This document shows positions 49,805-57,730 of a DNA stretch of 58,641 nucleotides, one piece after another. Within the stretch, counting starts at the first letter, position 1; each line of letters begins with the position of its first letter. The translations under genes were made by a program, and so were the position numbers. The notes under the pieces were generated by a model that was not told the DNA's origin, did no database searches, and saw nothing but the letters and a program-made list of their open reading frames with translations. Source of the stretch: Chloroflexota bacterium (GTDB lineage Bacteria > Chloroflexota > Dehalococcoidia > SM23-28-2 > HRBIN24); contig JAUQPQ010000002.1 in the NCBI GenBank assembly GCA_030550295.1, forward strand, positions 1-58,641. The letters run 5' to 3'.

Positions 49805-51013
49805 TCAGGTGGTATATAGGCTGTTGAGGCGCACGTAGTCTTCAGTGAGGTCAGAGCCCCAGGCAGTGGCGTGGGCCTCCCCCAAGCCGAGGTGGGCCCG
49901 CAACCTCACCACCGGTTCCGAAAGGAGGGCCTTAGCACGCCTATCATCGAAAGGCTGAGGGTGGCCTCCCAAAAAGAAGCAGATATGGTCGCCCTGGGGG
50001 TCTAAGAGCCAGAGGGCCAAGGAGCCCAGCTCTAGACGACAGCCTGAATTGCCCAGGGCAGCTACTACCCGGCCCCAATTGGGGTCAGCCCCTTTTATGG
50101 CCGTCTTCACACCTAGGGAGCGCACCACCTCACGGGCAGCCCGACGCGCTTCGGCCAGGGACACAGCACCCTCTACCGTCATCTCTATGACCTTGCCTGC
50201 CCCTTCGGCATCGGCCACCAAGGCGCGGGCCATATCCTGACAGAGGGCAGATAAGGCCTGACGGAAGGGCTGCCCCAAAGGATGGTCATCATCTATGGGA
50301 GGCCCTTCGCCGTTGGCCATGACCACCACCATGTCATTGGTGCTCGTGTCCGAGTCTACATCGATCATGTTGAAGGAGGAGTCCACTGCCTCCTTCAGAG
50401 CTTCCTGGAGGAAAGGCTGGGCGACGGGGGCATCAGTAGTGATAAAGCAGAGCATGGTGGCCAGGTTGGGGTGGATCATGCCGGCCCCCTTCGCTACAGC
50501 CCCCAGGCAGTAGGGCCCCAGGGCATAGGCCCCATATTTGGGGCGAGTATCGGTGGTCATAATGGCCATCGCCAAGTCCTTCCCCCCAGTCCTGGTGAGG
50601 GAGATAGAGGCTATGGCCTTGGCCACCTTGTCCATGGGCAAGAAGGTGCCTATTACCCCTGTAGAGGCCACTACTACGTCCTTGGGGGATATGCCCATGT
50701 GTTGGGCAGCCAGCTGGGCCATCCGACGGGCGTCTTCTAGGCCCCTTGAGCCAGTGGCGGCGTTGGCACACCCTGAGTTGACTACTAATCCCTGGGCCCG
50801 GCCGTCGGCCAAGTGCTCCATCGTTACCAAAAGGGGAGCCGCCTTGACTGCGTTGGCCGTATATACAGCTGCCGCCACGCAAGGCCTCTCTGAGTATAGG
50901 AGGCCCAGGTCAGGCTTGTTGGGGTTGTAGCGGATGCCTGCATGGACGGCCCCGGCTAGGAACCCCTCGGGCATCGTCACGGTGCCACCTTCTATCTTCT
51001 GGGGCGCAGTCAT
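49805..51013 (-). CDS. argJ: Bifunctional ornithine acetyltransferase / N-acetylglutamate synthase
   Basis: ArgJ transfers the acetyl group of acetylornithine to glutamate, recycling acetyl in the pathway. The 402-residue precursor self-cleaves before the nucleophile Thr in GAGMIHPNLATMLCF. STGVIG, VDSDTSTNDMV and GADPNWGRVVAALG are further family marks. Presence of argJ explains the absence of argA and argE in the operon. ATG 51013 lies 11 bases after the argC stop. Confidence 0.95.
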   Translation of the reverse strand: MTAPQKIEGGTVTMPEGFLAGAVHAGIRYNPNKPDLGLLYSERPCVAAAVYTANAVKAAPLLVTMEHLADGRAQGLVVNSGCANAATGSRGLEDARRMAQLAAQHMGISPKDVVVASTGVIGTFLPMDKVAKAIASISLTRTGGKDLAMAIMTTDTRPKYGAYALGPYCLGAVAKGAGMIHPNLATMLCFITTDAPVAQPFLQEALKEAVDSSFNMIDVDSDTSTNDMVVVMANGEGPPIDDDHPLGQPFRQALSALCQDMARALVADAEGAGKVIEMTVEGAVSLAEARRAAREVVRSLGVKTAIKGADPNWGRVVAALGNSGCRLELGSLALWLLDPQGDHICFFLGGHPQPFDDRRAKALLSEPVVRLRAHLGLGEAHATAWGSDLTEDYVRLNSLYTT

Positions 51014-51024
51014 GGCTTGCCTCC

Positions 51025-52065
51025 TTAAGGGAAGAGAGGGGGAATCTCAAGGCCCATCGTCTCCGGCAGGCCCAGGAGTATGTTCATGTTCTGGACTGCC
51101 TGGCCTGCTGCCCCCTTCACTAGGTTATCAATGGCGCTTACCACAATTAGCCGCTCGCCGCTGGCGTCCACGGTAGGGTACACTAGGCACATGTTGCTTC
51201 CCTGGACATGCTTGGTGGAGGGAGGCTCAGAACAAATGCGGACGAAGGGTTCCCCTTGGTAAAACTGCTCGTAGAGGTCACGGACGGCGCGGCGGCCAGC
51301 CTCACCTGAGGGGAGGCCCCCTGGACGTAGGGGCGCATAGCAAGTGGTGAGGATTCCCCTGGTCATGGGCACTAGATGGGGGACGAAAGTGACCCGAGGA
51401 CGCCCCCCCTCAACTAGGAGGGCCGATATCTCCTGCACCATCTCCGGCAGGTGGCGGTGCCCACCAAGACCGTAGGCGCTGACGCTCTCGTTTACCTCCG
51501 AGAAGTGGTAACGTAGGTCTACCGTCCTCCCCGCCCCTGAGACGCCTGACTTGGCGTCCACTATTATGTCTGGGGTGATTAAACCTTCCTTTAAGGCGGG
51601 GGCCAGCGCCAAGAGGGCCCCCGTAGGGTAACAGCCAGGGTTGGCCACCAAATGAGCCCCCTTTAAGCGCTCACGGTAGATCTCAGGCAGCCCATATACC
51701 CCTTGCCCCAAGTAGTGGGGAGCCGGATGCTCGCCTCCATACCATTGGGCGTACTCCTGAGGATCGCGCAGGCGAAAATCGGCCGAAAGGTCGATCACCA
51801 GGACCCCTGATTCAAGGAATGGTACTAAGGCCTGGGCACTGGCCCCATGGGGAAGGGCCGAAAAGACGACGTCTACCTCGTCCGCTATCTCTTGGGCCAC
51901 CGTGATGTCCCATTGGGCGAGATGGGGAAACACCTGGCCCAACGCCTTACCTGCTCCTGAACGTCCGGTGGCGGCTATCACCTTCACCTGGGGATGAGCA
52001 TGCAGGATGCGGGCCAGCTCTGCCCCAGCGTAGCCGGTAACGTTTAAGATGCCTAACCTGATCAC
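51025..52065 (-). CDS. argC: N-acetyl-gamma-glutamyl-phosphate reductase
   Basis: NADPH-dependent reductase of the arginine pathway. The 346-residue protein starts at GTG 52065 with GGAGGTGG at the right distance; RLGILNVTGYAGAELARIL is the Rossmann opening, VANPGCYPTGALLAL contains the catalytic Cys, and SGVSGAGR and HRHLPEM are conserved. An in-frame ATG at 52095 lies inside the terminator hairpin region and is not used. First structural gene of the operon, downstream of the attenuator. Confidence 0.95.
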   Translation of the reverse strand: MIRLGILNVTGYAGAELARILHAHPQVKVIAATGRSGAGKALGQVFPHLAQWDITVAQEIADEVDVVFSALPHGASAQALVPFLESGVLVIDLSADFRLRDPQEYAQWYGGEHPAPHYLGQGVYGLPEIYRERLKGAHLVANPGCYPTGALLALAPALKEGLITPDIIVDAKSGVSGAGRTVDLRYHFSEVNESVSAYGLGGHRHLPEMVQEISALLVEGGRPRVTFVPHLVPMTRGILTTCYAPLRPGGLPSGEAGRRAVRDLYEQFYQGEPFVRICSEPPSTKHVQGSNMCLVYPTVDASGERLIVVSAIDNLVKGAAGQAVQNMNILLGLPETMGLEIPPLFP

Positions 52066-52086
52066 TGCCCCACCTCCAGATTGTGT

Positions 52087-52127
52087 AAAAAGCATGGGGC
52101 CCCACTGCTCGGCTGGCAGTGGGGCCC
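52087..52127 (-). terminator. Leader terminator (attenuator) of the arg operon
   Basis: Reverse strand: a 12-bp perfect stem GGGCCCCACTGC / GCAGTGGGGCCC (52116-52127 with 52097-52108) and a 7-base loop, followed by CATGC and TTTTT (52087-52091). It lies between the promoter and argC, so it must be read through for expression. The 5' arm plus three more bases (52113-52127) can instead pair with the leader segment 52168-52180, an antiterminator. Confidence 0.75.
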
Positions 52128-52163
52128 TCCTATCGTTCTAACCCTTCTGGCCGCGATGGCGCT

Positions 52164-52232
52164 CTAAGGCCCCCCGCCAGCCCTACCTCGAAGGGCTCGT
52201 CGTCGCATCTGGCGGAAGGCCCATGCAGTCAT
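52164..52232 (-). CDS. Arginine-rich leader peptide of the arg operon
   Basis: A 22-codon reading frame ending in TAG upstream of the attenuator. Reading from ATG 52232: MTAWAFRQ, then MRRRALRGRAGGGP. Six of 22 residues are Arg, including CGA-CGA-CGA in a row. An inner ATG (52208) would give a 14-residue peptide with five Arg and is the likelier start if transcription begins near 52235; the outer ATG has AAGG five bases upstream. The 3' half of the frame contains the segment (52168-52180) that can pair either with an upstream segment or with the terminator arm, as required of a ribosome-sensed attenuator. Confidence 0.6.
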   Translation of the reverse strand: MTAWAFRQMRRRALRGRAGGGP

Positions 52233-52241
52233 TACAGCCTT

Positions 52242-52270
52242 AACTTAGCGTTCCTGGGAGTTTGTGTCAA
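52242..52270 (-). promoter_or_regulatory. Promoter of the arg operon leader
   Basis: Reverse strand TTGACA (52265-52270), 17-base spacer, TAAGTT (52242-52247). The -35 is perfect, the -10 weak (three of six). Start near 52235 would give a leader of about 170 bases before argC. Confidence 0.45.
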
Positions 52271-52346
52271 TCCCAATGGGCCTTATCTTTTGCTGCCCCT
52301 GCTAGGGGACTGGGGGTAGAAGCTCTCTCTGGGCTATGAGGGCAGA

Positions 52347-53138
52347 TCACGCCAGGTCAGGAGGGGGTTCCAATGGGGGAGGCCTTTCGCCCCGGGCATA
52401 CCTTTCCAGCCATTCCCCCATGGCTGGGTCGCGGAACGACTCGCGATGTAACTGGGCCTCCAAGGCCAACCCTTGCTCTAAGGGGAGGGACAAGCCCCAT
52501 AGGGTTGCAAGACGGTCTATGCGCATCGCCGTCTGGGGGTAGTCACAAAGGCGGCGGGCCACCTCAAGGGCCCGGGGTAGCGCCTGCTGGGCCGGCACCA
52601 GTTCCTGTACAAGGCCCATCTGATAGGCGCGCCAGGCATCTATGAGCACCCCAGTGAGGATAAGGTATAAGGCGTTGCCTAGCCCTACAATGCGGGGAAG
52701 GCGTTGGGTCCCCCCATCTACCAAGGGCACCCCCCAACGCCGGTTGAGGACGCCGAAACGGGCCGTCTCATCGGCGATGCGGAAGTCGCACCAAAGGGCA
52801 AGTTCTAGTCCCCCGGCCACGCAGTAGCCCGAGACGGCAGCAATTGTAGGCTTCCCTACATCGGTTATGCGGGTGAACCCCATAGGCCCCAAGCGGTCTG
52901 CCCCTGGCCTTGAGGCCAAGCTGTCTATGGCCTTCAGGTCGGCGCCAGCGCAGAAGTGGCCTCCCGCCCCTGTAAGGACCATGGCCCTCAATTTGGCGTC
53001 AGACCGGAACTCTTCTACTGCCTGGAAGAGGAGGGAGGCCGTCTCGCCATCGACACAGTTGCGCACCTCAGGACGATGGATGATCACCACTAGGACGGGC
53101 CCTTCCCGCTGTAGGATCACCTTCCCCTCGCTGGCCAT
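52347..53138 (-). CDS. Enoyl-CoA hydratase/isomerase (crotonase) family protein
   Basis: A 263-residue crotonase-fold protein. AGGHFCAGADLKAI forms part of the oxyanion hole, KPTIAAVSGYCVAGGLELAL the second; RRWGVPLVDGGTQRLPRIVG holds the region where catalytic Glu residues normally lie (here Val-Pro-Leu-Val-Asp). It may be a hydratase or isomerase in fatty-acid or aromatic-acid breakdown; substrate unknown. Confidence 0.85.
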   Translation of the reverse strand: MASEGKVILQREGPVLVVIIHRPEVRNCVDGETASLLFQAVEEFRSDAKLRAMVLTGAGGHFCAGADLKAIDSLASRPGADRLGPMGFTRITDVGKPTIAAVSGYCVAGGLELALWCDFRIADETARFGVLNRRWGVPLVDGGTQRLPRIVGLGNALYLILTGVLIDAWRAYQMGLVQELVPAQQALPRALEVARRLCDYPQTAMRIDRLATLWGLSLPLEQGLALEAQLHRESFRDPAMGEWLERYARGERPPPLEPPPDLA

Positions 53139-53153
53139 GGCTCCCTGGGGGAA

Positions 53154-53182
53154 GGTTAATGCGCCTCTGGTAACCCTGTCAA
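53154..53182 (-). promoter_or_regulatory. Possible promoter of the crotonase gene
   Basis: Reverse strand TTGACA (53177-53182) followed after 17 bases by TTAACC; the -35 is perfect, the -10 poor. It lies just upstream of the ATG at 53138. Confidence 0.3.
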
Positions 53183-53325
53183 ACGAAGATAGGGAGGAGG
53201 CTCACGACTGGAGGGCGGGCCTTTTGGGGCAGCCGTAAGCCCCTCTCCCTATTCCCAACTTAAGGGTAGGCGCCCCGTGCGGTCTTGTCTGTAGGGCCAA
53301 GCCATATTTTTTGTAGGGGTTTGCT

Positions 53326-53976
53326 TTAATCCTCGCTCAAAAGGCCACGGCGGAGGGCGAAGCGTACCAGCTCTGAGCGGCGGTGAAGGCCCAGCTTCTC
53401 CATGATCCTCTGCCGGTAGGTGTCCACCGTCTTGGGGCTTATCCCCAGCTTTTGGGCGATCTCCTGGTTAGTGTAGCCGGCAGCAGTGAGGCGTAAGACG
53501 GCTGTCTCCCTGGCCGTAAGGGTGCTAAGGGGATCGCTAGTGGTCCTGCCTCCTTGCAGGTACTCGCTCAAAAGGCGCCGCACTGCCGAGGGATATAAGA
53601 ATACTTCGCCGCGGCTGGCCAGACGTATAGCCTCTAGAAGATCTGTGTCAGTGGCACTCTTTACCACGTAGCCGCAGGCCCCCACCTGGAGGGCCCGCAT
53701 TAGGTACTCGTCTTGGGCATGTACGGTAAGAATGACTACTTGGGTGGGGATGCCTAAGTTGCGGATGGCCTTGGTGGCCTCTAGTCCGTCCATCTCCGGC
53801 ATGGATATATCCATTACCACTACATGGGGCTGGAGCTGGGCGGCCTTATCTACCGCTTCCCGGCCTGACGACGCCTCCCCTATCACCTCCATGTCGGGCT
53901 CATGGGAGAGGAGGGCCTTAAGGCCTGCCCTGACTACGGCATGGTCCTCGGCCAGAAGTACCTTTATCTTGCCCAT
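53326..53976 (-). CDS. NarL/FixJ-family response regulator
   Basis: A 216-residue response regulator. Receiver domain (1-125) with acidic pocket E10/D11, phospho-acceptor D56 in VVVMDISMPEMDG, T in ILTVHAQ and K in VKSATD. LuxR-type helix-turn-helix at about 150-210: LTARETAVLRLTAAGYTNQE and LGISPKTVDTYRQRIMEKLG. Lies 10 bases after the histidine kinase gene and is its obvious partner. Confidence 0.93.
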   Translation of the reverse strand: MGKIKVLLAEDHAVVRAGLKALLSHEPDMEVIGEASSGREAVDKAAQLQPHVVVMDISMPEMDGLEATKAIRNLGIPTQVVILTVHAQDEYLMRALQVGACGYVVKSATDTDLLEAIRLASRGEVFLYPSAVRRLLSEYLQGGRTTSDPLSTLTARETAVLRLTAAGYTNQEIAQKLGISPKTVDTYRQRIMEKLGLHRRSELVRFALRRGLLSED

Positions 53977-53986
53977 ACCTTAGCCT

Positions 53987-54979
53987 TTACCCCCTTATGG
54001 GGATACGGGCCCTTACTGTCGTCCCCCGTCGCGGACGGGAGCGGATCTCCAGATGGCCCCCTACTAGGCTGAGGCGCTCCTCCATGCCAAATAGGCCCAG
54101 CCCCTTTTCCCGCTGGGACTTCACCGCGGCCATCCGGAAGCCACAACCGTCGTCCCTCACTTCTAAAACTATGGCATCGTCTACCCTGTGCAGGCTTACC
54201 CACACCTGAGAGGCACGAGCGTGCTTGGCCACGTTAGTAAGGGCCTCTTGCCCTACCCTGTAGAGGGCCAGCTCAGTGTCAGGGTGGAGCCGGGGCAGGG
54301 GCTCCACGTCCATATGCACCGCAAAGCCCCAATGGCGGGAAAACTCGTCACAGAGGGCCAAGAGGGCAGGAGCTAGTCCTAAATGGTCTAGGGCGCTAGG
54401 GCGCAGGCCCAATGCCAGACGGCGTACCCCTTCTAGAGCATCGGCTACTAGCTGCCGCAGCTCCGCCACCTGGGGGATAAGGGTAGCATCTACCTGCTTC
54501 TCTAGGAGGCCTAGCCTCACCAGCAGGGCAGCAAGGGCCTGGGCGGTGTCATCGTGCAGTTCACGAGCCACCCGCTTCCTTTCCTCTTCCTGAGCCCGCA
54601 AGATCTGGGCAGAAAGGCGCCGCAACCGCTCGTTCTGATCCCGGGACCTGTGCAGGAGGTGGACCAGCTCTTTTAGCAAGCCCGCAATATAGGACGATTG
54701 GCCACACTGCAAGCATTGCCAAGGGGGTGGAACCCAAGGCTGCAACTCCTCCTTCAACCCACCATCCCAGAGAAGCGAGTACCTGGACCCCCGACGAACT
54801 ACGAGGCCTAAAGAGCGTAACTCCTGAAGCTGACGTCGCACCGACGGGAGCGCCTTGCCAAGCCTTTGTGCCAACTCCCTGGCTGTGCAGGACCCCTCTG
54901 TTAGCGCCCTAACTACCTCAACCCGTAAGGATCCCAACGCCCCGCCTCGGGCTCCTGCCGACGCCCCCTGCCCCTTCAT
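53987..54979 (-). CDS. NarX-type histidine kinase with N-terminal winged-helix domain and CxxC motif
   Basis: A 330-residue cytosolic sensor kinase. Residues about 17-72 form an ArsR/MarR-like winged helix (RALTEGSCTARELAQRLGKA, LPSVRRQLQELRSLGLVVRR). A CLQC pair (C89, C92) follows, as in a half zinc or iron-sulfur site. A short coiled coil (102-125) leads to the HisKA_3 dimerisation helix with phospho-acceptor H142 (ARELHDDTAQALAALL) and the HATPase domain (EALTNVAKHARA N box, DDGCGF, GLGLFGMEERL G boxes). No transmembrane helix. A DNA-binding domain on a histidine kinase is unusual. The pair is divergent from the cytochrome oxidase operon and may regulate it. Confidence 0.85.
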   Translation of the reverse strand: MKGQGASAGARGGALGSLRVEVVRALTEGSCTARELAQRLGKALPSVRRQLQELRSLGLVVRRGSRYSLLWDGGLKEELQPWVPPPWQCLQCGQSSYIAGLLKELVHLLHRSRDQNERLRRLSAQILRAQEEERKRVARELHDDTAQALAALLVRLGLLEKQVDATLIPQVAELRQLVADALEGVRRLALGLRPSALDHLGLAPALLALCDEFSRHWGFAVHMDVEPLPRLHPDTELALYRVGQEALTNVAKHARASQVWVSLHRVDDAIVLEVRDDGCGFRMAAVKSQREKGLGLFGMEERLSLVGGHLEIRSRPRRGTTVRARIPIRG

Positions 54980-55003
54980 CCTACCCCCGATTGTACCATG
55001 AAC

Positions 55004-55095
55004 GGCTGTATCCTTTTTGTCAAGTAAAACCTTACAGCCATTTCGTGGCTTTGCCTGATAGACCTCCCTTTAAACTGAGCTACTATCTAACTCAG
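55004..55095. promoter_or_regulatory. Intergenic control region between the histidine kinase and cytochrome oxidase operons
   Basis: The 159-base gap 54980-55138 has two inverted repeats: GGCTGTA (55004-55010) with TACAGCC (55033-55039), centres 29 bases apart, and CTGAG (55075-55079) with CTCAG (55091-55095). TACAAT (54990-54995, reverse strand) and TTGACA (55018-55023, reverse) are -10/-35-like for the kinase gene but 22 bases apart, too far for a normal promoter. Candidate operators for the adjacent regulators. Confidence 0.35.
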
Positions 55096-55138
55096 CAAGG
55101 ATCGTGTAAATAGTAACGAACGGACTTAGGAGGGCGTC

Positions 55139-55861
55139 TTGAGGCGGGACTTGGCGTTAGCGGCCCTCTTGTGGGCGGTGTTGACAGGGGTTGGGGAGGC
55201 CTTGTTGGTAGCCTTTGACTTTCAGCCGTCTGCCCTTTCTGACAAGGGGGAAAGGATAAAGGATGCGGTTTCCATCCTCGCTTACTTCGCCATGCCCGTT
55301 CTGGCCCTGGTGTTAGCTGGCCTTGTTTACAGCGTGGTGCGCTTCCGGGGCCGGGGCCCTGAGGAAGAGGGCACGCCCATTAGGGCCGGCATAGTCCCCT
55401 GGATATGGTTGGGGGCCACGAGCGCTTTAGCCTTCACCATCATGTTATACCCAGGCCTATGGGGGACAGTGGAGGTGGCCAAAGGGTCTTCCTCCCAAAG
55501 CCTGACCGTGCAGGTGGAGGGGCTCCAGTGGACATGGCTCGTGCATTACCCTGGGCAAGGGCTGAAGAACCAGAGGGAGCTGGTGCTACCTGTGGGGCAG
55601 GAGGTGACCATTGAGGTCACTTCCCGTGACGTCCTCCACTCTTTCTGGGTGCCGGCCTTGATGATGAAGATCGACGCTATACCAGGGACGGTGAACCGCA
55701 TCACCTTCACGCCCCAGGAGGCTGACAGCTACGCCAATAATCCCCTCTTGCGTTTGCAATGCGCCGAGCTATGTGGCCTTAGTCATGCCCGCATGGTTAT
55801 CCCGGTGCGGCTGGTAGAGAAGCAAGAGTTCTTGAACTGGGTAGAGCAGCAAAAGAGGTGA
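55139..55861 (+). CDS. coxB: Cytochrome c oxidase subunit II
   Basis: Carries the CuA electron entry site. The 240-residue protein has an N-terminal hydrophobic segment (about 5-27) and two further helices (about 42-66, 82-102), then the cupredoxin domain with SRDVLHSFWVPAL (CuA His) and CAELCGLSHARM, which supplies the two Cys, second His and Met. The TTG start at 55139 follows TAGGAGGGC. Soluble cytochrome c or another small donor would deliver electrons; no c-type heme motif is fused. Confidence 0.94.
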   Translation: MRRDLALAALLWAVLTGVGEALLVAFDFQPSALSDKGERIKDAVSILAYFAMPVLALVLAGLVYSVVRFRGRGPEEEGTPIRAGIVPWIWLGATSALAFTIMLYPGLWGTVEVAKGSSSQSLTVQVEGLQWTWLVHYPGQGLKNQRELVLPVGQEVTIEVTSRDVLHSFWVPALMMKIDAIPGTVNRITFTPQEADSYANNPLLRLQCAELCGLSHARMVIPVRLVEKQEFLNWVEQQKR

Positions 55862-55873
55862 GGGGGCAACGCT

Positions 55874-57727
55874 ATGGCTGCAAGCGAGCAGGTAGGGCTG
55901 TGGCAAGGCCTTTATTACGTGCGCCGAGGCCTTTTGTGGGGGCTGGTGGGTTTCGCCTTAGGGACGGGCATCGCTGCCTTATTTAGGGTGGCCACGGGGG
56001 GAAACCCTTGGTGGCTGGAGCACAACTTCACCGTAGGCTACGTCTTCGGGCTCATAGGGTGGCTTTTGGGAGTGGGTATGTGGGAGCGATGGGTGAAGGA
56101 GTGGCTTGGGCTTCCCACCCAGCCTAACCCCCATGGCTGGATGCGCTACTTCGCCTTCACCACCGATCACAAGGTGATAGGCGTTCAATACCTGGTGACC
56201 TTCTTGGCCGTCTTCCTCATTGCAGGCCTTTTGGCCATGCTCATGCGCTACCACTTCTTGGACTCTGGGGGCCTTCTGTTCGACGATGGGGTCTATAACC
56301 AGGTGATGAGCCTCCACGGGATCCTCATGATCGCCGTGGCGGTGGCGGTGATTATAGGTGGATTTGGCAACTTCCTGGTCCCCCTCATGATCGGGGCGCG
56401 GGACATGGCCTTCCCCCGGCTGAACGCCCTCACCTATTGGCTTATTCCGCCCGTGGCGATCCTCCTCTTCGCTGCCCAGGCAGTAGGGGGATGGGATACA
56501 GGATGGACGGCCTATCCCCCCTTGGCGGTGCGCAACGCTGCTGGCCAGCTCTTTTTCAACCTGGCCATTATAACCTTTGGCCTCTCCTCCATACTGGGCG
56601 GGCTCAACTTTATGGTGACCATCTCCTTCCTGCGGGCACCAGGGATGACATGGTGGCGCCTACCTATATTTGCTTGGTCCATCTTGGCTGCCTCCATCCT
56701 GGCCCTCATCTTCACCCAGGCCTTCGCCGCCTCCATGCTAATGGAGGCGGTAGACCGCCTGGCCGGCACTAGCTTCTTTGCCCCTCCAGGAAAACCTATC
56801 CTCTACCAGCACATCTTCTGGTTCTACTCTCACCCAGCGGTATACATATTCATCATCCCTGGGTTCGGGATCCTCTTAGAGGTGATAACCCACTTCTCCC
56901 GTAAGCCCTTGTTCGCCTACCGGTGGGCGGTGGCGGGGTTCCTGGCCATCGTAGCGCTGAGCGGCCTGGTATGGGCCCACCACATGTTTGTGACCACTAC
57001 CGAGGTAGCCCTCCTGGGATCCTTCCTAGTGACTACGGAGGCGATCTCCATACCCACGGGGCTGGTCTTCCTTTCGGCCCTGGGGACGATATGGATGGGT
57101 AGGTTGTGGCTTACCACCCCCATGCTCTTCGCCTTGGGAGGGGTGTTCAACTTCCTCATTGGGGGCATCACCGGCATCTATCTGGCCGATGTGCCTACGG
57201 ACATTCAGCTTTCAGACACCTACTTCGTAACGGCCCACTTCCACTACACCATCATTGGAGGCGAGATCTTCGCCCTTATGGCCGCCATCTACTACTGGTT
57301 CCCCAAGCTTACTGGGCGCATGTACGATGAGAGGCTGGGCAAGCTCCACTTCTGGCTCATGTTCTTGGGGTTCAATTTGGCCTTCTTGCCCATGTTCTGG
57401 TTGGGGCTTCATGGCATGAACCGTCGGGTGGCTATATACGAGCCAGGACTAGAAGGGGTGAACATGTTCGTCAGCGCCGCTGCCTTCCTCATGGGGAGCG
57501 GTTTCCTTGTCTTCCTGGGCAACATGCTTCGGTCATGGGTACGGGGCAAAGTGGCAGGAGCCAACCCTTGGCAAGCACGGACCTTGGAATGGCAGGTGCC
57601 CTCGCCTCCACCCGAGGAGAACTTCCCTGCCCCACCTGTGGTGGTGGGTGACCCTTACGACTACGGTGTAGCTGGGGCAGGACCCCATGTGGTGCTGGCC
57701 CCCGCTGGTGGCCGGGAGGAGGGATAA
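55874..57727 (+). CDS. coxA: Cytochrome c oxidase subunit I, type A2
   Basis: The heme-copper core of the oxidase, 617 residues, 12 or more membrane helices. Heme ligands: H148 (MSLHG) and H457 for low-spin heme, H455 for heme a3 in FVTAHFHYT. CuB ligands: H320 and HH at 369-370 (VWAHHMFV). The proton-channel motif reads YSHPAVY (318-324): Y324 is the cross-link Tyr, while the Glu of the standard GHPEVY is Ala, with Tyr-Ser before the His, the signature of type A2 oxidases. An extra helix (about 15-38) precedes the usual first one. The C-terminal 60 residues are hydrophilic, Pro-rich. Confidence 0.95.
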   Translation: MAASEQVGLWQGLYYVRRGLLWGLVGFALGTGIAALFRVATGGNPWWLEHNFTVGYVFGLIGWLLGVGMWERWVKEWLGLPTQPNPHGWMRYFAFTTDHKVIGVQYLVTFLAVFLIAGLLAMLMRYHFLDSGGLLFDDGVYNQVMSLHGILMIAVAVAVIIGGFGNFLVPLMIGARDMAFPRLNALTYWLIPPVAILLFAAQAVGGWDTGWTAYPPLAVRNAAGQLFFNLAIITFGLSSILGGLNFMVTISFLRAPGMTWWRLPIFAWSILAASILALIFTQAFAASMLMEAVDRLAGTSFFAPPGKPILYQHIFWFYSHPAVYIFIIPGFGILLEVITHFSRKPLFAYRWAVAGFLAIVALSGLVWAHHMFVTTTEVALLGSFLVTTEAISIPTGLVFLSALGTIWMGRLWLTTPMLFALGGVFNFLIGGITGIYLADVPTDIQLSDTYFVTAHFHYTIIGGEIFALMAAIYYWFPKLTGRMYDERLGKLHFWLMFLGFNLAFLPMFWLGLHGMNRRVAIYEPGLEGVNMFVSAAAFLMGSGFLVFLGNMLRSWVRGKVAGANPWQARTLEWQVPSPPPEENFPAPPVVVGDPYDYGVAGAGPHVVLAPAGGREEG

Positions 57728-57730
57728 GCT

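Noticed and set aside
54990..55023. Standard promoter TTGACA/TACAAT for the histidine kinase
   Set aside because: The hexamers are 22 bases apart and the -10 is only about 10 bases from the ATG, so it is recorded only as a possibility.
55019..55138. Rex operator upstream of the cytochrome oxidase operon
   Set aside because: No TTGTGA-N-TCACAA-like inverted repeat is present in this gap.
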